From a virus, in the IMG/VR virus record IMGVR_UViG_3300025728_000371, positions 1 to 64,000 of that record: a stretch of 64,000 nucleotides of DNA, one strand, 5' to 3'. Position 1 is the first letter of the stretch. Each line of letters opens with the position of its first letter. The notes below the pieces were generated by a model. The model was not told where the DNA came from. It saw nothing but the letters and a program-made list of their open reading frames with translations, and searched no databases. Position numbers and translations under genes: made by a program. Shown here piece by piece: positions 1 to 8,393 of this stretch.

Positions 1-2580
1 TTAGATCCGTGTCTTCAAGGTGTAGAGCATTTCCAGTGCACGGCGCGGCGTCAGGTCGTCCAGGTCGAGTTTGGCCAGTTCGTCGAGCACCGGGTGCGGC
101 AGGCTCGCGAACAGGTCGCTCTGCTGCGGCACCGCGGGCTTGCCGGGCTTGGCCACCGGGGCTTCATGGGGCAGGCTGGTGGTCTCCAGGCGGCTCAGGT
201 GTTCGCGTGCACGGCGGATCACATCGCCCGGTACGCCGGCCAATTGTGCCACCGCCAGGCCGTAGCTCTGGCTGGCTGGGCCGGGCAGCACGTGGTGCAG
301 GAAGACGATACGTTCGTTGTGCTCGGTGGCGTTCAGGTGCACGTTCGCCACCAGCGGTTCGCTTTCCGGCAGCACCGTCAGTTCGAAATAGTGGGTGGCG
401 AACAGGGTGTAGGCCCGCAGGTGCGCCAGCCGCTCGGCGGCGGCCCAGGCCAGGGACAGGCCGTCAAAGGTGCTGGTGCCACGACCGACTTCGTCCATCA
501 GCACCAGGCTGCGTTCGGTGGCGTTGTGCAGGATATTGGCGGTTTCGCTCATTTCCACCATGAAGGTCGAGCGACCACCGGCCAGGTCGTCGCTGGAGCC
601 GATCCGGGTGAAGATCCGGTCCACCGGCGACAGCTCGCAACTGGCGGCGGGCACGTAGCTGCCGATGTGGGCCAGTAGCACGATCAATGCGGTCTGGCGC
701 ATGTAGGTGGATTTACCGCCCATGTTCGGGCCGGTGATCACCAGCATGCGGGTGTTGTCGTCCAGTGCCAGGTCGTTGGCGACGAACGGGGTGGTCAGGA
801 CCTGCTCGACCACCGGATGGCGACCCTGGCCGATGCGCATGCATGGCTCGTCGACGAACCGTGGGCAATTGAGGTCCAGGTTCAGCGCACGTTCGGCGAG
901 GTTGCTCAGCACATCCAGTTCGGCCAGCGCGGCGGCGGTGTCCTGCAGCGGTGGCAATTCGCCGATGAGCATTTCCAGCAGGGCTTCGTAGAGCATCTTC
1001 TCCCGCGCCAGCGCCCTGCTCTTGGCGGACAGCGCCTTGTCTTCGAACTCCTTGAGTTCCGGGGTGATGAAGCGCTCGGCGCCCTTGAGGGTCTGGCGGC
1101 GGATGTAGTCGGCCGGTGCCGACTCGGCCTGCTTGCTCGGCAGCTCGATGAAGTAGCCGTGCACGCGGTTGTAGCCGACCTTGAGGTTGGCCAGGCCCGT
1201 GCGGGCCTTTTCCCGGGCTTCCAGATCGATCAGGAATTGTCCGGCGTTTTCGCTGAGCGACAGCAGTTCGTCGAGTTCGGCGTCGTAGCCGGTCTTCAAC
1301 ACGCCACCGTCGCGGATCACCGCGGGCGGGTTGTCGATAATGGCCCGCTCCAGCAGGATCGCCAGTTCCGGGTAGGTGCTGGTGGTCGTGGCCAGTTGCT
1401 TGAGGTGCGGGGCATCGAGTTCGAGCATCGCATCCTGCAATTGCGGCAGGGCCCCGAGGGCATCACGCAGCCGCGCGAGGTCACGGGGCCGGGCGTTACG
1501 CAGGCCGATCCGGGCGAGAATCCGCTCGATATCGCCGATTTCCTTGAGCTGTGGTTGCAGCCGTTCGAAACGGTAGCCTTCCAGCAGGCAGCCGATAGAG
1601 GTCTGGCGCGCGGTGAGGATCTTCAGGTCACGCAGCGGACGATTCAGCCAGCGGGTCAGCAGGCGGCTGCCCATGGCGGTCTGGCAACGGTCGACCACCG
1701 ACTGCAGGGTGTTGTCGCGCCCGCCGGCAAGGTTGGTATCCAGTTCCAGATTGCGCCGGCTGGCGGCATCGAGCACCACGGTGTCGTCCAGTCGCTCGTG
1801 ACGCAGGCTGCGCAAATGCGGCAGGGCGGTGCGCTGGGTTTCCTTGGCATAACCGAGCAGACAGCCGGCGGCACCGATGGCCAGGGTCAGGGTTTCGCAG
1901 CCGAAGCCCTTGAGGTCCTGCACGGCGAATTGCTGGCAGAGGCTTTTATGGGCCGAGTCGCGTTCGAAATCCCACGGTGCGCGTCGACGCGTGCCACGGC
2001 GTTTTTCCGCCGGCAGGCCTTGCGGCCAGTCGTCCGGGATCAGCAACTCCACCGGATTGATCCGCTCAAGCTCGGCCAGCAGGTTTTCCCAGCCCTTGAT
2101 CTCCAGCACGCTGAAGTTGCCGCTGGTGATATCCAGTACCGCCAGACCGAACAGGCGCTCGTCGCCCAGTACCGCGGCGATCAGGTTGTCGCGGCGCTCG
2201 TCGAGCAGCGCTTCGTCACTGATGGTGCCGGGGGTGATGATCCGTACCACCTGACGCTCCACCGGGCCCTTGCTGGTTGCCGGGTCACCGATCTGCTCGC
2301 AGATCACCACCGATTCGCCGAGTTTTACCAGCTTGGCCAGGTAGCCTTCGAGGGAGTGAAACGGAATCCCGCACATCGGAATCGACTGCCCGGCTGACTG
2401 CCCGCGTGCGGTCAGGGTGATGTCCAGCAGCTTGGCGGCCTTCTTTGCATCCTCATAGAAGATCTCGTAGAAGTCGCCCATGCGGTAGAACATCAGCTGA
2501 TCGGGGTGCTGGTTCTTCAGGCGCCAGTATTGCTGCATCATCGGGGTGTGCGAGGATAGATCTGAAATTTGCTTATTCAT
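1..2580 (-). CDS. mutS: DNA mismatch repair protein MutS
   Basis: MutS binds mispairs and small loops in DNA and, with ATP and MutL, starts methyl- or nick-directed repair. The N-terminal mismatch-binding GDFYEIF motif is near residue 37. Walker A (GPNMGGKST) is near residues 614-622, Walker B ([13 protein letters not shown]) near 692, and a QSDLF beta-clamp motif near 820; the gene ends with the usual helix-turn-helix tail. I place the start at 2580 ([10 protein letters not shown], 859 aa) because pseudomonad MutS begins there; ATGs at 2604 and 2607 would add nine residues encoded by phage DNA. Neither start has a clear Shine-Dalgarno sequence. The first dozen codons and all upstream DNA are now prophage-derived. 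Confidence 0.98.
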   Translation of the reverse strand: MNKQISDLSSHTPMMQQYWRLKNQHPDQLMFYRMGDFYEIFYEDAKKAAKLLDITLTARGQSAGQSIPMCGIPFHSLEGYLAKLVKLGESVVICEQIGDPATSKGPVERQVVRIITPGTISDEALLDERRDNLIAAVLGDERLFGLAVLDITSGNFSVLEIKGWENLLAELERINPVELLIPDDWPQGLPAEKRRGTRRRAPWDFERDSAHKSLCQQFAVQDLKGFGCETLTLAIGAAGCLLGYAKETQRTALPHLRSLRHERLDDTVVLDAASRRNLELDTNLAGGRDNTLQSVVDRCQTAMGSRLLTRWLNRPLRDLKILTARQTSIGCLLEGYRFERLQPQLKEIGDIERILARIGLRNARPRDLARLRDALGALPQLQDAMLELDAPHLKQLATTTSTYPELAILLERAIIDNPPAVIRDGGVLKTGYDAELDELLSLSENAGQFLIDLEAREKARTGLANLKVGYNRVHGYFIELPSKQAESAPADYIRRQTLKGAERFITPELKEFEDKALSAKSRALAREKMLYEALLEMLIGELPPLQDTAAALAELDVLSNLAERALNLDLNCPRFVDEPCMRIGQGRHPVVEQVLTTPFVANDLALDDNTRMLVITGPNMGGKSTYMRQTALIVLLAHIGSYVPAASCELSPVDRIFTRIGSSDDLAGGRSTFMVEMSETANILHNATERSLVLMDEVGRGTSTFDGLSLAWAAAERLAHLRAYTLFATHYFELTVLPESEPLVANVHLNATEHNERIVFLHHVLPGPASQSYGLAVAQLAGVPGDVIRRAREHLSRLETTSLPHEAPVAKPGKPAVPQQSDLFASLPHPVLDELAKLDLDDLTPRRALEMLYTLKTRI

Positions 2581-2594
2581 CAGTGGGTTAGGCG
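2540..2594. repeat. attL: left copy of the mutS 5'-end duplication
   Basis: This segment matches 37987-38041 in direct orientation. It has a 17-bp identical block (2540-2556), a variable stretch, a second 17-bp identical block (2571-2587), one mismatch and then TAGGCG. It spans the mutS start codon and codons 1-13. The likely crossover is in or next to the 2540-2556 block, because the sequence diverges fully to its left while similarity continues to its right. Confidence 0.75.
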
Positions 2595-2800
2595 TTTTCT
2601 TCATCATTTTTGGGGCAGGAATGGGGCATTTCGAACGATTTTTTGTTGGCGATGTGCCATGGACCTGCTCGTCATTTTCTCCGCATGCGGGCTATGATGC
2701 CCTCAACAACGCCCCTTGGCCCAATTTTTCGTAGGCGTGCGTCAGTTCTGCTTCATCAGCTAATCTGGCGTAGGGAAGAACGATTCAATAAAGGACTGTC
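2595..2800. promoter_or_regulatory. Prophage left end: new upstream region of mutS and leader of the cargo pair
   Basis: This 206-bp gap lies between divergent mutS and the cargo genes. It contains a block (2612-2634) nearly identical to 37850-37872 at the other prophage end, with 14 identical bases (AATGGGGCATTTCG). A weaker copy (GGGGCAAAATGGGGG) lies beyond attR near 38060. AAAGGA sits just upstream of the cargo ATG. A TATGAT hexamer at 2693-2698 could be a -10 element, but no convincing -35 was seen. No clear promoter for mutS was found. Confidence 0.5.
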
Positions 2801-3826
2801 ATGGCTACACATCCGCCCAGAAAGCCTATCACTCGTACTCTTCAACTGAAACCTATTCAATTCTCTGAGCTTAAAGGTGGTAACGAGACGACGCTTTCCA
2901 ATCTGATGGTTTTTTTAGCTGAGGCTCTACCAACTGTTGGACAGCGTACAGATACTATTGGTGTCACTCTCGCAGATAGTACTGTTATTCCCCAGCAGTG
3001 CACTTTTTTTAATAATTATAAAAAGCTTGATGAGGACTCCTGTATATTCGAAATCTGGACGTATGAGCCTGGTACGATTCCGCAGACGCTTACGCCTGAT
3101 CCCAATTTGACCAATGCTGTTGTTGATACGGTCTTGGTTGAAGAAGGTGAGGAAGGTCAGGTCAAGGAGTTTATTCATATATCTCACGTTTTGGTCTTTG
3201 GACGCTCCGCGATTATAGAAAGTACTCGTAGCACTGGGGGCGTCCATAATATACAACGGTATTTAAACAGAATTTCTCGTTCGCTAGGGGTCGGCAGGAG
3301 GGGGAATTTCTATTTTACTGACGCGGTTTCTAGCAAGCTTGCCAAGGAAATTGACAGGGCTGGGGGCGCGAATGGTTTCACCGTAGGCGTAACCTCTGTG
3401 GATCCTAATAGCAAAAGCGCGCTGTTGGGGTTGCTTTCTAGTGTTCGTAGTTATATGCCTTCTTCCGGTTTGCTTACCGTCGACTGGAAATCGAAGGACA
3501 AGCTCTCTACGGAAAAGGTTATCGCGGCATACGACGAAGCGCAGCAGCAAGAAGAGGTGGAGACTGTTATCATTCACCTGAACGATGGCTCATCCATTCG
3601 TGGGCTTGCAAAATTTAAGATCAAAAAGGTTGTACACGTAGAGGATATCGGTGGAAAAAATCCTAATCGTGATGAACTGATGCACAAAATGGTGCTCTAT
3701 TTAGAGGAGTTATGCACTCCTGGAAGTGATGGTAAAAGGATTTTAGACGAATCTGGAGCGCTGGCAGACAATGAAATATTTATACCTAATTCCAGAAGAA
3801 GTAAAAAACGCGAAGCTGGTAAGTGA
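2801..3826 (+). CDS. Prophage cargo protein 1, unknown; RexA-like layout
   Basis: This 341-residue soluble protein has no signal peptide or membrane segment. It is clearly richer in A+T than the phage genes around it, which suggests separate acquisition. I do not recognise a family with certainty. The order of blocks (a VLVFGRSAIIES strand pair near 125, and a C-terminal VETVIIHLNDG...LAKFKIKKV block near 245-280 followed by an acidic helix) resembles lambda RexA, and it is paired with a four-helix membrane protein as RexA is with RexB. It sits between attL and integrase, the usual place for lysogen-expressed defence or exclusion genes. AAAGGA precedes the ATG. Function is inferred only. Confidence 0.6.
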   Translation: MATHPPRKPITRTLQLKPIQFSELKGGNETTLSNLMVFLAEALPTVGQRTDTIGVTLADSTVIPQQCTFFNNYKKLDEDSCIFEIWTYEPGTIPQTLTPDPNLTNAVVDTVLVEEGEEGQVKEFIHISHVLVFGRSAIIESTRSTGGVHNIQRYLNRISRSLGVGRRGNFYFTDAVSSKLAKEIDRAGGANGFTVGVTSVDPNSKSALLGLLSSVRSYMPSSGLLTVDWKSKDKLSTEKVIAAYDEAQQQEEVETVIIHLNDGSSIRGLAKFKIKKVVHVEDIGGKNPNRDELMHKMVLYLEELCTPGSDGKRILDESGALADNEIFIPNSRRSKKREAGK

Positions 3827-4385
3827 AGAGCTTGGCGAAGTTGCGCGAACAGGGTCGAGTAATGCTGCATATCTCTGCTGGAATCTTTTTGTTTTAGCGG
3901 TCGGCTGGTTGCTTGGTTTCTTGGGGGCGCAATATGTTGATGATAATCTTCTCAATGCTGTGATAGCGTTTGATGGGGTCGTTATTGGTTTTGTGATAAC
4001 GGCAATGCTTTTCTCGGGGCGGAGTCAATATTTGACTCGCATGAGCTATGAACAGACTTTGCTGTATGCGCACAAAACAAAGTATATGTTGATGTCTCAG
4101 ATAAATACCTTGTTTTCTTTCTTGATGTGCTTGTTGTTTTGTGTTCTTACTATGGTTTCTATTAAAAGTGGTTTTTTACATAGAGGGGCTTTGGTTGTTT
4201 TGTCAGCGGGGTTCTTCATGTTGGGGTGTTATCGTATTCTACTGCTGCCGTTTCAGATCTATGAGGTTCATTCTTTTGCCCTTGATAATTTGGTTGCAGA
4301 CTCCGAGGGGGAGTCTGTACGGAATGTGAAAAATAAAACAGAGGAAAGGTTGCGCTTGTTAAAGGGTGATTTGAAGGCTCGTTAA
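3771..4385 (+). CDS. Prophage cargo protein 2, four-helix inner-membrane protein; RexB-like partner
   Basis: This 204-residue protein has four predicted membrane segments, near residues 34-57, 62-85, 112-135 and 141-165, with charged cytoplasmic ends and a lysine/arginine-rich tail. Its start overlaps the end of the upstream cargo gene by 56 nt, so the two are probably translationally coupled; no strong ribosome site precedes it. A soluble sensor followed by a small polytopic membrane effector is the layout of RexAB and, in reverse order, Kiwa. The sequence is A+T-rich like its partner. It ends tail to tail with integrase, overlapping it by 4 nt. The membrane topology is clear; the defence role is inference. 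Confidence 0.6.
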   Translation: MKYLYLIPEEVKNAKLVSEELGEVARTGSSNAAYLCWNLFVLAVGWLLGFLGAQYVDDNLLNAVIAFDGVVIGFVITAMLFSGRSQYLTRMSYEQTLLYAHKTKYMLMSQINTLFSFLMCLLFCVLTMVSIKSGFLHRGALVVLSAGFFMLGCYRILLLPFQIYEVHSFALDNLVADSEGESVRNVKNKTEERLRLLKGDLKAR

Positions 4386-5629
4386 GCGGTTTTTTCCTGA
4401 GATAGGTTTGACCAAATACGTTGTAGCTCTGTTGGTGATTCGTCATCCATCCACTTAGCATAGACTTCCACCAGCATGGTGAAGTCCTTATGTCCCATCT
4501 GTTTCGCGATGAAAGCGAGGTTGCCACGTGCAGTTAGGCACCAGCATGCATAGGTATGCCTGGTCTGGTAAGGTCGACGTGGCCTTATCTCTGACCTACG
4601 CTGCAGCGCCGCCCACTTGGTGTTCCAGGCTGATGGTACGAACCACTGGTTGATCACCTTCTTTCGTGCCTGAGTAGCTGGCGAAAGGAGCGGTGTGACC
4701 GTTTCGAGGCGGCTCTCATGGCGATTTTGAAAGACATTGATCTCCATTGGTGGTGTGCCTTTAACTAGTTCGATTAGTACTTGGCAGGCCTCAACGGCAG
4801 GCGGCATCAGCAGTACGGTTCGTGGTTTTCCAGTTTTGGGTAGTTTAAATGTGCCGCGGGCGGTAATGGCCCTGGTGATCTTGATTTGCCCTAAGCCGAG
4901 ATCAATATCCTCTACGGCTAGGGCGCACAGTTCGCCGGGACGCAAGCCGGTATATACGGCCAGAGTTACTGCGGCTGAATCCTGAGCGTGTAGACATCCC
5001 TTATGTACGAGCTGGTTGAATTCCGCTTTGGTCAGTGGGTCGGGCTCGCGATCCTGCATGGAAAAGCGACTGCACGCGAGGGCTAGTCCTTCCCGTGAGT
5101 ACTTGTTGCTTTCGCACCAGTTCAAGAATCCGGCGAAAGTGGCGAGGTAATGATTAGTAGTCGAAGGAGCCCTGTCTGCAATCAGCAGCGTCCTTAGCAG
5201 TTGGATATCTTCTGGCAGCAGGGTGCTCACCAGCCGGTCCTTGCCTATCAGATCCGCGCAGATATCAAGCGCGTAGCCGTACTTTTCCTCGGTCATCGGT
5301 GTGATATCAACGGCTTTTAGTGGCTTGTACCGGTCAATGAGCGTGTGAAGGCGTTCGTCTCTGGCGGTGCTGACGTTGGTAGCGTTTTTTGAGTTTGGGA
5401 AGTGTCGGCTGTAATCGAAGTGTCCAGTTTTAATCTCATGAGTAATTGCTGCCCTGAGCAGGGCGGCATGTTTGATATTGGCTTTTGTGAGAGGAAGCCC
5501 CAGGGATTCGCGGCAGCGGACTCGGCGCCAGATGAACCAGATACGCAGGTTGCCGCCGTGAACTTCGACCCCTTTGTGCTTCGCCAGCTCTGCCTCTAGG
5601 CTGCTTCCTGGGGTGCGCTTTCGGCCCAC
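4382..5629 (-). CDS. int: Tyrosine-recombinase phage integrase
   Basis: This enzyme recombines attP with the mutS 5' end. The 415-residue protein has an N-terminal arm-binding region (DUF3596-like, near residues 10-70), a core-binding domain (about 90-185) and a catalytic domain. Visible catalytic residues are Arg in YTGLRPGEL (about 228), the TRHTYA box (about 355), GH in QMGHKDF (about 380) and the nucleophile Tyr in YAKWM (about 388). The start is GTG at 5629, inside the end of the excisionase gene (34-nt overlap). It is the last gene of the leftward early operon. Confidence 0.95.
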   Translation of the reverse strand: MGRKRTPGSSLEAELAKHKGVEVHGGNLRIWFIWRRVRCRESLGLPLTKANIKHAALLRAAITHEIKTGHFDYSRHFPNSKNATNVSTARDERLHTLIDRYKPLKAVDITPMTEEKYGYALDICADLIGKDRLVSTLLPEDIQLLRTLLIADRAPSTTNHYLATFAGFLNWCESNKYSREGLALACSRFSMQDREPDPLTKAEFNQLVHKGCLHAQDSAAVTLAVYTGLRPGELCALAVEDIDLGLGQIKITRAITARGTFKLPKTGKPRTVLLMPPAVEACQVLIELVKGTPPMEINVFQNRHESRLETVTPLLSPATQARKKVINQWFVPSAWNTKWAALQRRSEIRPRRPYQTRHTYACWCLTARGNLAFIAKQMGHKDFTMLVEVYAKWMDDESPTELQRIWSNLSQEKTA

Positions 5630-5793
5630 TTGTCATACTCCGTCATGTTGATTGCGATTCGACCGTCAGGGGTTTTGCGCCAGATGCGGCCTTGGGCCCA
5701 GGTCCCATTTTTTACCTTGTGGCGGATAGCGTCTTCGCTGTAGCCAGTCAGCTCCGATGCGCGATTGATCATTACCCAGCGTGGGATGCTCAT
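5596..5793 (-). CDS. Excisionase-like small DNA-binding protein
   Basis: This 65-residue protein has the winged-helix pattern of phage excisionases: an N-terminal helix-turn-helix (INRASELTGYSEDAIRHKVKNG) followed by WxxGRIWRKTPDGRIAIN. It would bend attachment-site DNA and direct integrase towards excision. Its ATG overlaps the stop of the gene upstream (ATGA) and its 3' end overlaps the integrase start, so the two are likely made together. Confidence 0.8.
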   Translation of the reverse strand: MSIPRWVMINRASELTGYSEDAIRHKVKNGTWAQGRIWRKTPDGRIAINMTEYDKWAESAPQEAA

Positions 5794-6425
5794 GCTCCCT
5801 CCTGACCTTCCGATTGTTCGTGGGCCTTATGGCGTTCGAAGGCCTCGCGCAGGGCGTCGCGGATGTGCGAATACCCTTCGGTGTCTGCTGTGTGTGGAAA
5901 ACGAATCTCGCTGGTTTCAAAGGCGGCGGTCAGGTCACCATGGCGGTCCAGCCACTCGATCAGTTGGGTATCCAGCGAGTCGCCGTTGATGCTTGCGGCT
6001 GAATTGATGGTGTCGAGCATCCGGTAGGCCAACTCGCCAATGAGGTGGGATTGGCTTATGGCTTTCTTCCGATAGGGCTCGGTGCCAGGGAACGCGTCCC
6101 AAGACTCTTTCGCCAGGCGGAGCGTGGTGACGACTTCCAGCAGGGCCAGGTGGTCGGCCTTGGTGAACGGGGTTGCGCGGATCACCCGGGCCCGGCGTTC
6201 CAGTTCGGTCAGTCTCGCCTGGTCGGCCTTGTGCAGGCGGTTTAGGTCGGTGATGTCCTTGTTCAACGCCTCAATGCGCTGGCTGTGCCGTGCATTGAGT
6301 GAGTTGTGGAGAGCATCGAAGCGCTTGTGATAGGCGCTCAGCAGAATCGCGCGGGTTGTGAAACAGGTCAGCAGGATCAGGCCGATGGCGATACCTGCGA
6401 AGATGATCATGTGCTGTGCTTGCAT
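5790..6425 (-). CDS. Phage hypothetical protein with N-terminal membrane anchor
   Basis: This 211-residue protein begins with one membrane segment (residues 6-27). A helical, probably coiled-coil region follows (about 30-80), then a mainly helical C-terminal domain. No known domain was recognised. The leader just before the ATG reads GAGGACACAGCACATG and is nearly repeated before the gene starting at 7715. It lies between DUF2303 and the excisionase in the leftward early operon. Confidence 0.75.
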   Translation of the reverse strand: MQAQHMIIFAGIAIGLILLTCFTTRAILLSAYHKRFDALHNSLNARHSQRIEALNKDITDLNRLHKADQARLTELERRARVIRATPFTKADHLALLEVVTTLRLAKESWDAFPGTEPYRKKAISQSHLIGELAYRMLDTINSAASINGDSLDTQLIEWLDRHGDLTAAFETSEIRFPHTADTEGYSHIRDALREAFERHKAHEQSEGQEGA

Positions 6426-6445
6426 GTGCTGTGTCCTCGGTAGAG

Positions 6446-6489
6446 CCCGCCGGCCGGGATCGATAAGTGGTGAGAGACCGGGCGGCGGG
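6446..6489 (-). promoter_or_regulatory. Early-operon RNA hairpin with CTCTCACCAC loop (left copy)
   Basis: On the minus strand a 12-bp G+C-rich stem (11 of 12 pairs) closes a 20-nt loop that starts TCTCTCACCAC. The loop motif is the same as in two unrelated-stem hairpins on the plus strand at 10886-10969. It lies between the DUF2303 gene and the next gene of the operon. There is no U-tract, so it is not an intrinsic terminator. Confidence 0.65.
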
Positions 6490-6500
6490 GTGTTGCAGGC

Positions 6501-7310
6501 TTATGCCAGGGTGAAGTTGCCCACGGTCAGGGTTGCTTTTTCGCCGACCTGAATCTGGACGACCGATTTGAACTCCTGGGCCAGGTCTTCGCGCAGCTGC
6601 GCTTCACCAATCCAGCGCAGTCGCAGCATTGGTTTGTCGCCGCCGGTCAGCACGGCCACGCGCAGTTGAATCACGCGCTCAGCAAGGCCCTCGAAAGGTC
6701 GAACCTTGAACAGAAAGTCGCTCGGCAGACCTTCCGAGGACTTGGCCTCGATCCGGTCCATCGCTGATTTCGACTGGCTCAGGTCGCTGACGGTGTGTTC
6801 GCTGTTGCGGGCCTGTTCGATAGTGATCGAGCGGATGGCGCCGGCGGCCTTGCGAAGGTCGATTGGCTCCCCGTCCGCGGCGATGGCCGTCAGGTTCGGG
6901 GCCCAGTCCTCGATCCAGTCGCTGAGATCCTTCTGGGCCAGTGCCCGGCTGGCCGCGTACTCGAGGGCCACGAACGCGGCGGTCTTCGCCAGGGTGAGGG
7001 TGGCGGTGAAGTCGCCATGACCTGGCTCTGCCTCGGTACCGAGGTTGAAGTAGATCTTGCAGGACATGGCCTCACCGTCGACGAAGCCGACGATGTTCGC
7101 GCTGACCTGGGTGGTGACGTAGGTAGTGAAGTCAGGCAGCGAATGCGTGGTCATCGCACCGCGGAAGCGGCAGCGGTTCAACTGGTATTGCTCGATGCTC
7201 TGGACCTTGACGCCCGCTGGCAGGGCGACAGTGGGGATATGGGTCGCCAGCGACTTGGCGGCTGCGATGATGGCTGTGTCTTGAATCAACTGTACGGCTT
7301 GGGCTTCCAT
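6501..7310 (-). CDS. DUF2303 (YfdQ-like) phage protein
   Basis: This 269-residue protein matches the YfdQ/DUF2303 family found in early operons of many temperate phages; its biochemical role is unknown. Family features include the N-terminal segment with LPAGVKVQSIEQY and a central FVDG...CKIYFNLGTEAEPGHGDFTATLTL block near residues 95-130. AAGGAC lies before the ATG. The leader carries another CTCTCACCAC copy (7326-7335, minus strand), here without a strong stem. Confidence 0.85.
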   Translation of the reverse strand: MEAQAVQLIQDTAIIAAAKSLATHIPTVALPAGVKVQSIEQYQLNRCRFRGAMTTHSLPDFTTYVTTQVSANIVGFVDGEAMSCKIYFNLGTEAEPGHGDFTATLTLAKTAAFVALEYAASRALAQKDLSDWIEDWAPNLTAIAADGEPIDLRKAAGAIRSITIEQARNSEHTVSDLSQSKSAMDRIEAKSSEGLPSDFLFKVRPFEGLAERVIQLRVAVLTGGDKPMLRLRWIGEAQLREDLAQEFKSVVQIQVGEKATLTVGNFTLA

Positions 7311-7364
7311 TGGATCTGTCCTTGCGGTGGTGAGAGAAATGGCTAGCGGTCGCGTTGGAGTGCG

Positions 7365-7715
7365 CTACGACCGGGAGTTGATCGGTGCTTCATCCCGGTT
7401 GAAGAGCTGGCCGGGGCCAGGCGCTTCAGGGAACAGGGTCAGCTTTCCGCCTTCGCCGACATGCATCGGCGTGTCGAGGGTGGTGTCCTCGGTGCGGCTA
7501 CCGCGTTTGGTCGGTACCTTGTAGGCCAGCTTGTGGTTCACGGTGACCTGGTGGCTGGTGCCGATCTGCTTCAGGTTGAAGGTCACGGTGACCACGCCGG
7601 CCTTGCCGTGGTCGACCACGCCGGCCGCTACTTCGGACAGGGCGTGGCCGATCTGGCTGGCGAAAACCCCGGCGTTGAGTTCGGCGAGGAACTCGGCGGT
7701 ATCAGTAGGTTTCAT
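7365..7715 (-). CDS. Phage hypothetical early protein
   Basis: This is a 116-residue protein starting at MKPTDTAEF; a longer reading to 7802 would add an arginine-rich run within the upstream gene and is unlikely. The leader GACACAGCACATG matches that of the gene at 6425. It has a beta-rich middle (VVTVTFNLKQIG...VTVNHKLAYKVPT). No function was recognised. It precedes DUF2303 in the operon. Confidence 0.8.
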   Translation of the reverse strand: MKPTDTAEFLAELNAGVFASQIGHALSEVAAGVVDHGKAGVVTVTFNLKQIGTSHQVTVNHKLAYKVPTKRGSRTEDTTLDTPMHVGEGGKLTLFPEAPGPGQLFNRDEAPINSRS

Positions 7716-7773
7716 GTGCTGTGTCTCTGGTTGGTTTGAGTTCGCCCCTGAGTAGGCAGGGACCACCTTTGAA

Positions 7774-8025
7774 TCAAGCCGCCTTCGACGGCGCCTGGGC
7801 ATCGAGGAAGGCGGCCAGGTCGTGCAGATAGACCACTCGCTTGGCGCGGGCGGAGTTGTGCAGCTTGGTGACCTTCAGCGCGATGCGGCCGGCGTTGATC
7901 TCGTTGAGCAGATAGCGGTCAGTCCGGATGTGAGAGAAGTAGCGCTCCCGGACAGCGGCCAGCGTTGGGCACGGGGTTGCGAAGTCCCGGCGCAACTGGT
8001 CGAGGGTGTCGATTGATTTGCTCAC
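7774..8025 (-). CDS. PrtN-family pyocin activator protein
   Basis: This 83-residue protein resembles the pyocin activator PrtN, a transcription factor that binds P-box repeats upstream of pyocin genes in P. aeruginosa. The match covers LAAVRERYFSHIRTDRYLLNEINAGRIALKV and the C-terminal VVYLHDLAAFLDAQ. Its ATG overlaps the upstream stop. It is encoded by the prophage, whereas no prtN is visible beside prtR in the tailocin cluster, so it could act on prophage promoters, tailocin promoters or both. Confidence 0.75.
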   Translation of the reverse strand: MSKSIDTLDQLRRDFATPCPTLAAVRERYFSHIRTDRYLLNEINAGRIALKVTKLHNSARAKRVVYLHDLAAFLDAQAPSKAA

Positions 8026-8393
8026 GTCGATACCTCCCCGCGCCCCGCCGCAGGCAGCAGCTTGATCCGGATCAACTCGGCCAGACCCTCTTTGCTGACG
8101 CCCGTGGCGGCGGCGAGGATCTGTCCGTCCTTATCCGCGACCACAGCGCCGAAGGGCAGGCCGGGGTTGTTGGTCGGGGTGACGTACGCCACCTGGTCGT
8201 GACCGGTGACGGCATCGACAGCGCGGAAGACCTCGGCCAGGGCCAGATCCAGAGGCGGTATGGTGCCAATGGCGGCCAAGGCGTCAGCGGTGATGCCGAT
8301 CAGAGTGTCGCGGGTGACTGTGCCGGGTTGGGTGAAGTAGACCGGGACCATTTTCAGGGCGCCGACGGCGATATCGATCGGGTTCTGTTTCAT
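8022..8393 (-). CDS. Phage hypothetical early protein
   Basis: This is a 123-residue protein starting at MKQNPIDIAVGAL; the reading back to 8444 lies within the upstream gene and is not supported. It overlaps its neighbours by ATGA-type junctions on both sides, so it is part of a tightly packed operon. No known domain was recognised; it has a GAVVADKDGQILAAATG beta hairpin near residue 88. Confidence 0.75.
   Translation of the reverse strand: MKQNPIDIAVGALKMVPVYFTQPGTVTRDTLIGITADALAAIGTIPPLDLALAEVFRAVDAVTGHDQVAYVTPTNNPGLPFGAVVADKDGQILAAATGVSKEGLAELIRIKLLPAAGRGEVST

Noticed and set aside
817-2397. 526-codon open frame antisense to mutS
   Set aside because: It lies wholly opposite a confirmed gene, has no ribosome site and a biased composition from G+C-rich third positions.
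2581-2607. Nine-residue N-terminal extension of MutS from upstream ATGs
   Set aside because: MutS proteins of this genus start at the MNK...ISDLSS methionine; the displaced native copy also starts there.
2801-4385. Assignment of the cargo pair to the Kiwa system
   Set aside because: Gene order is reversed and no DUF4868 pattern was recognised in the soluble protein, so I kept only a cautious RexAB-like description.
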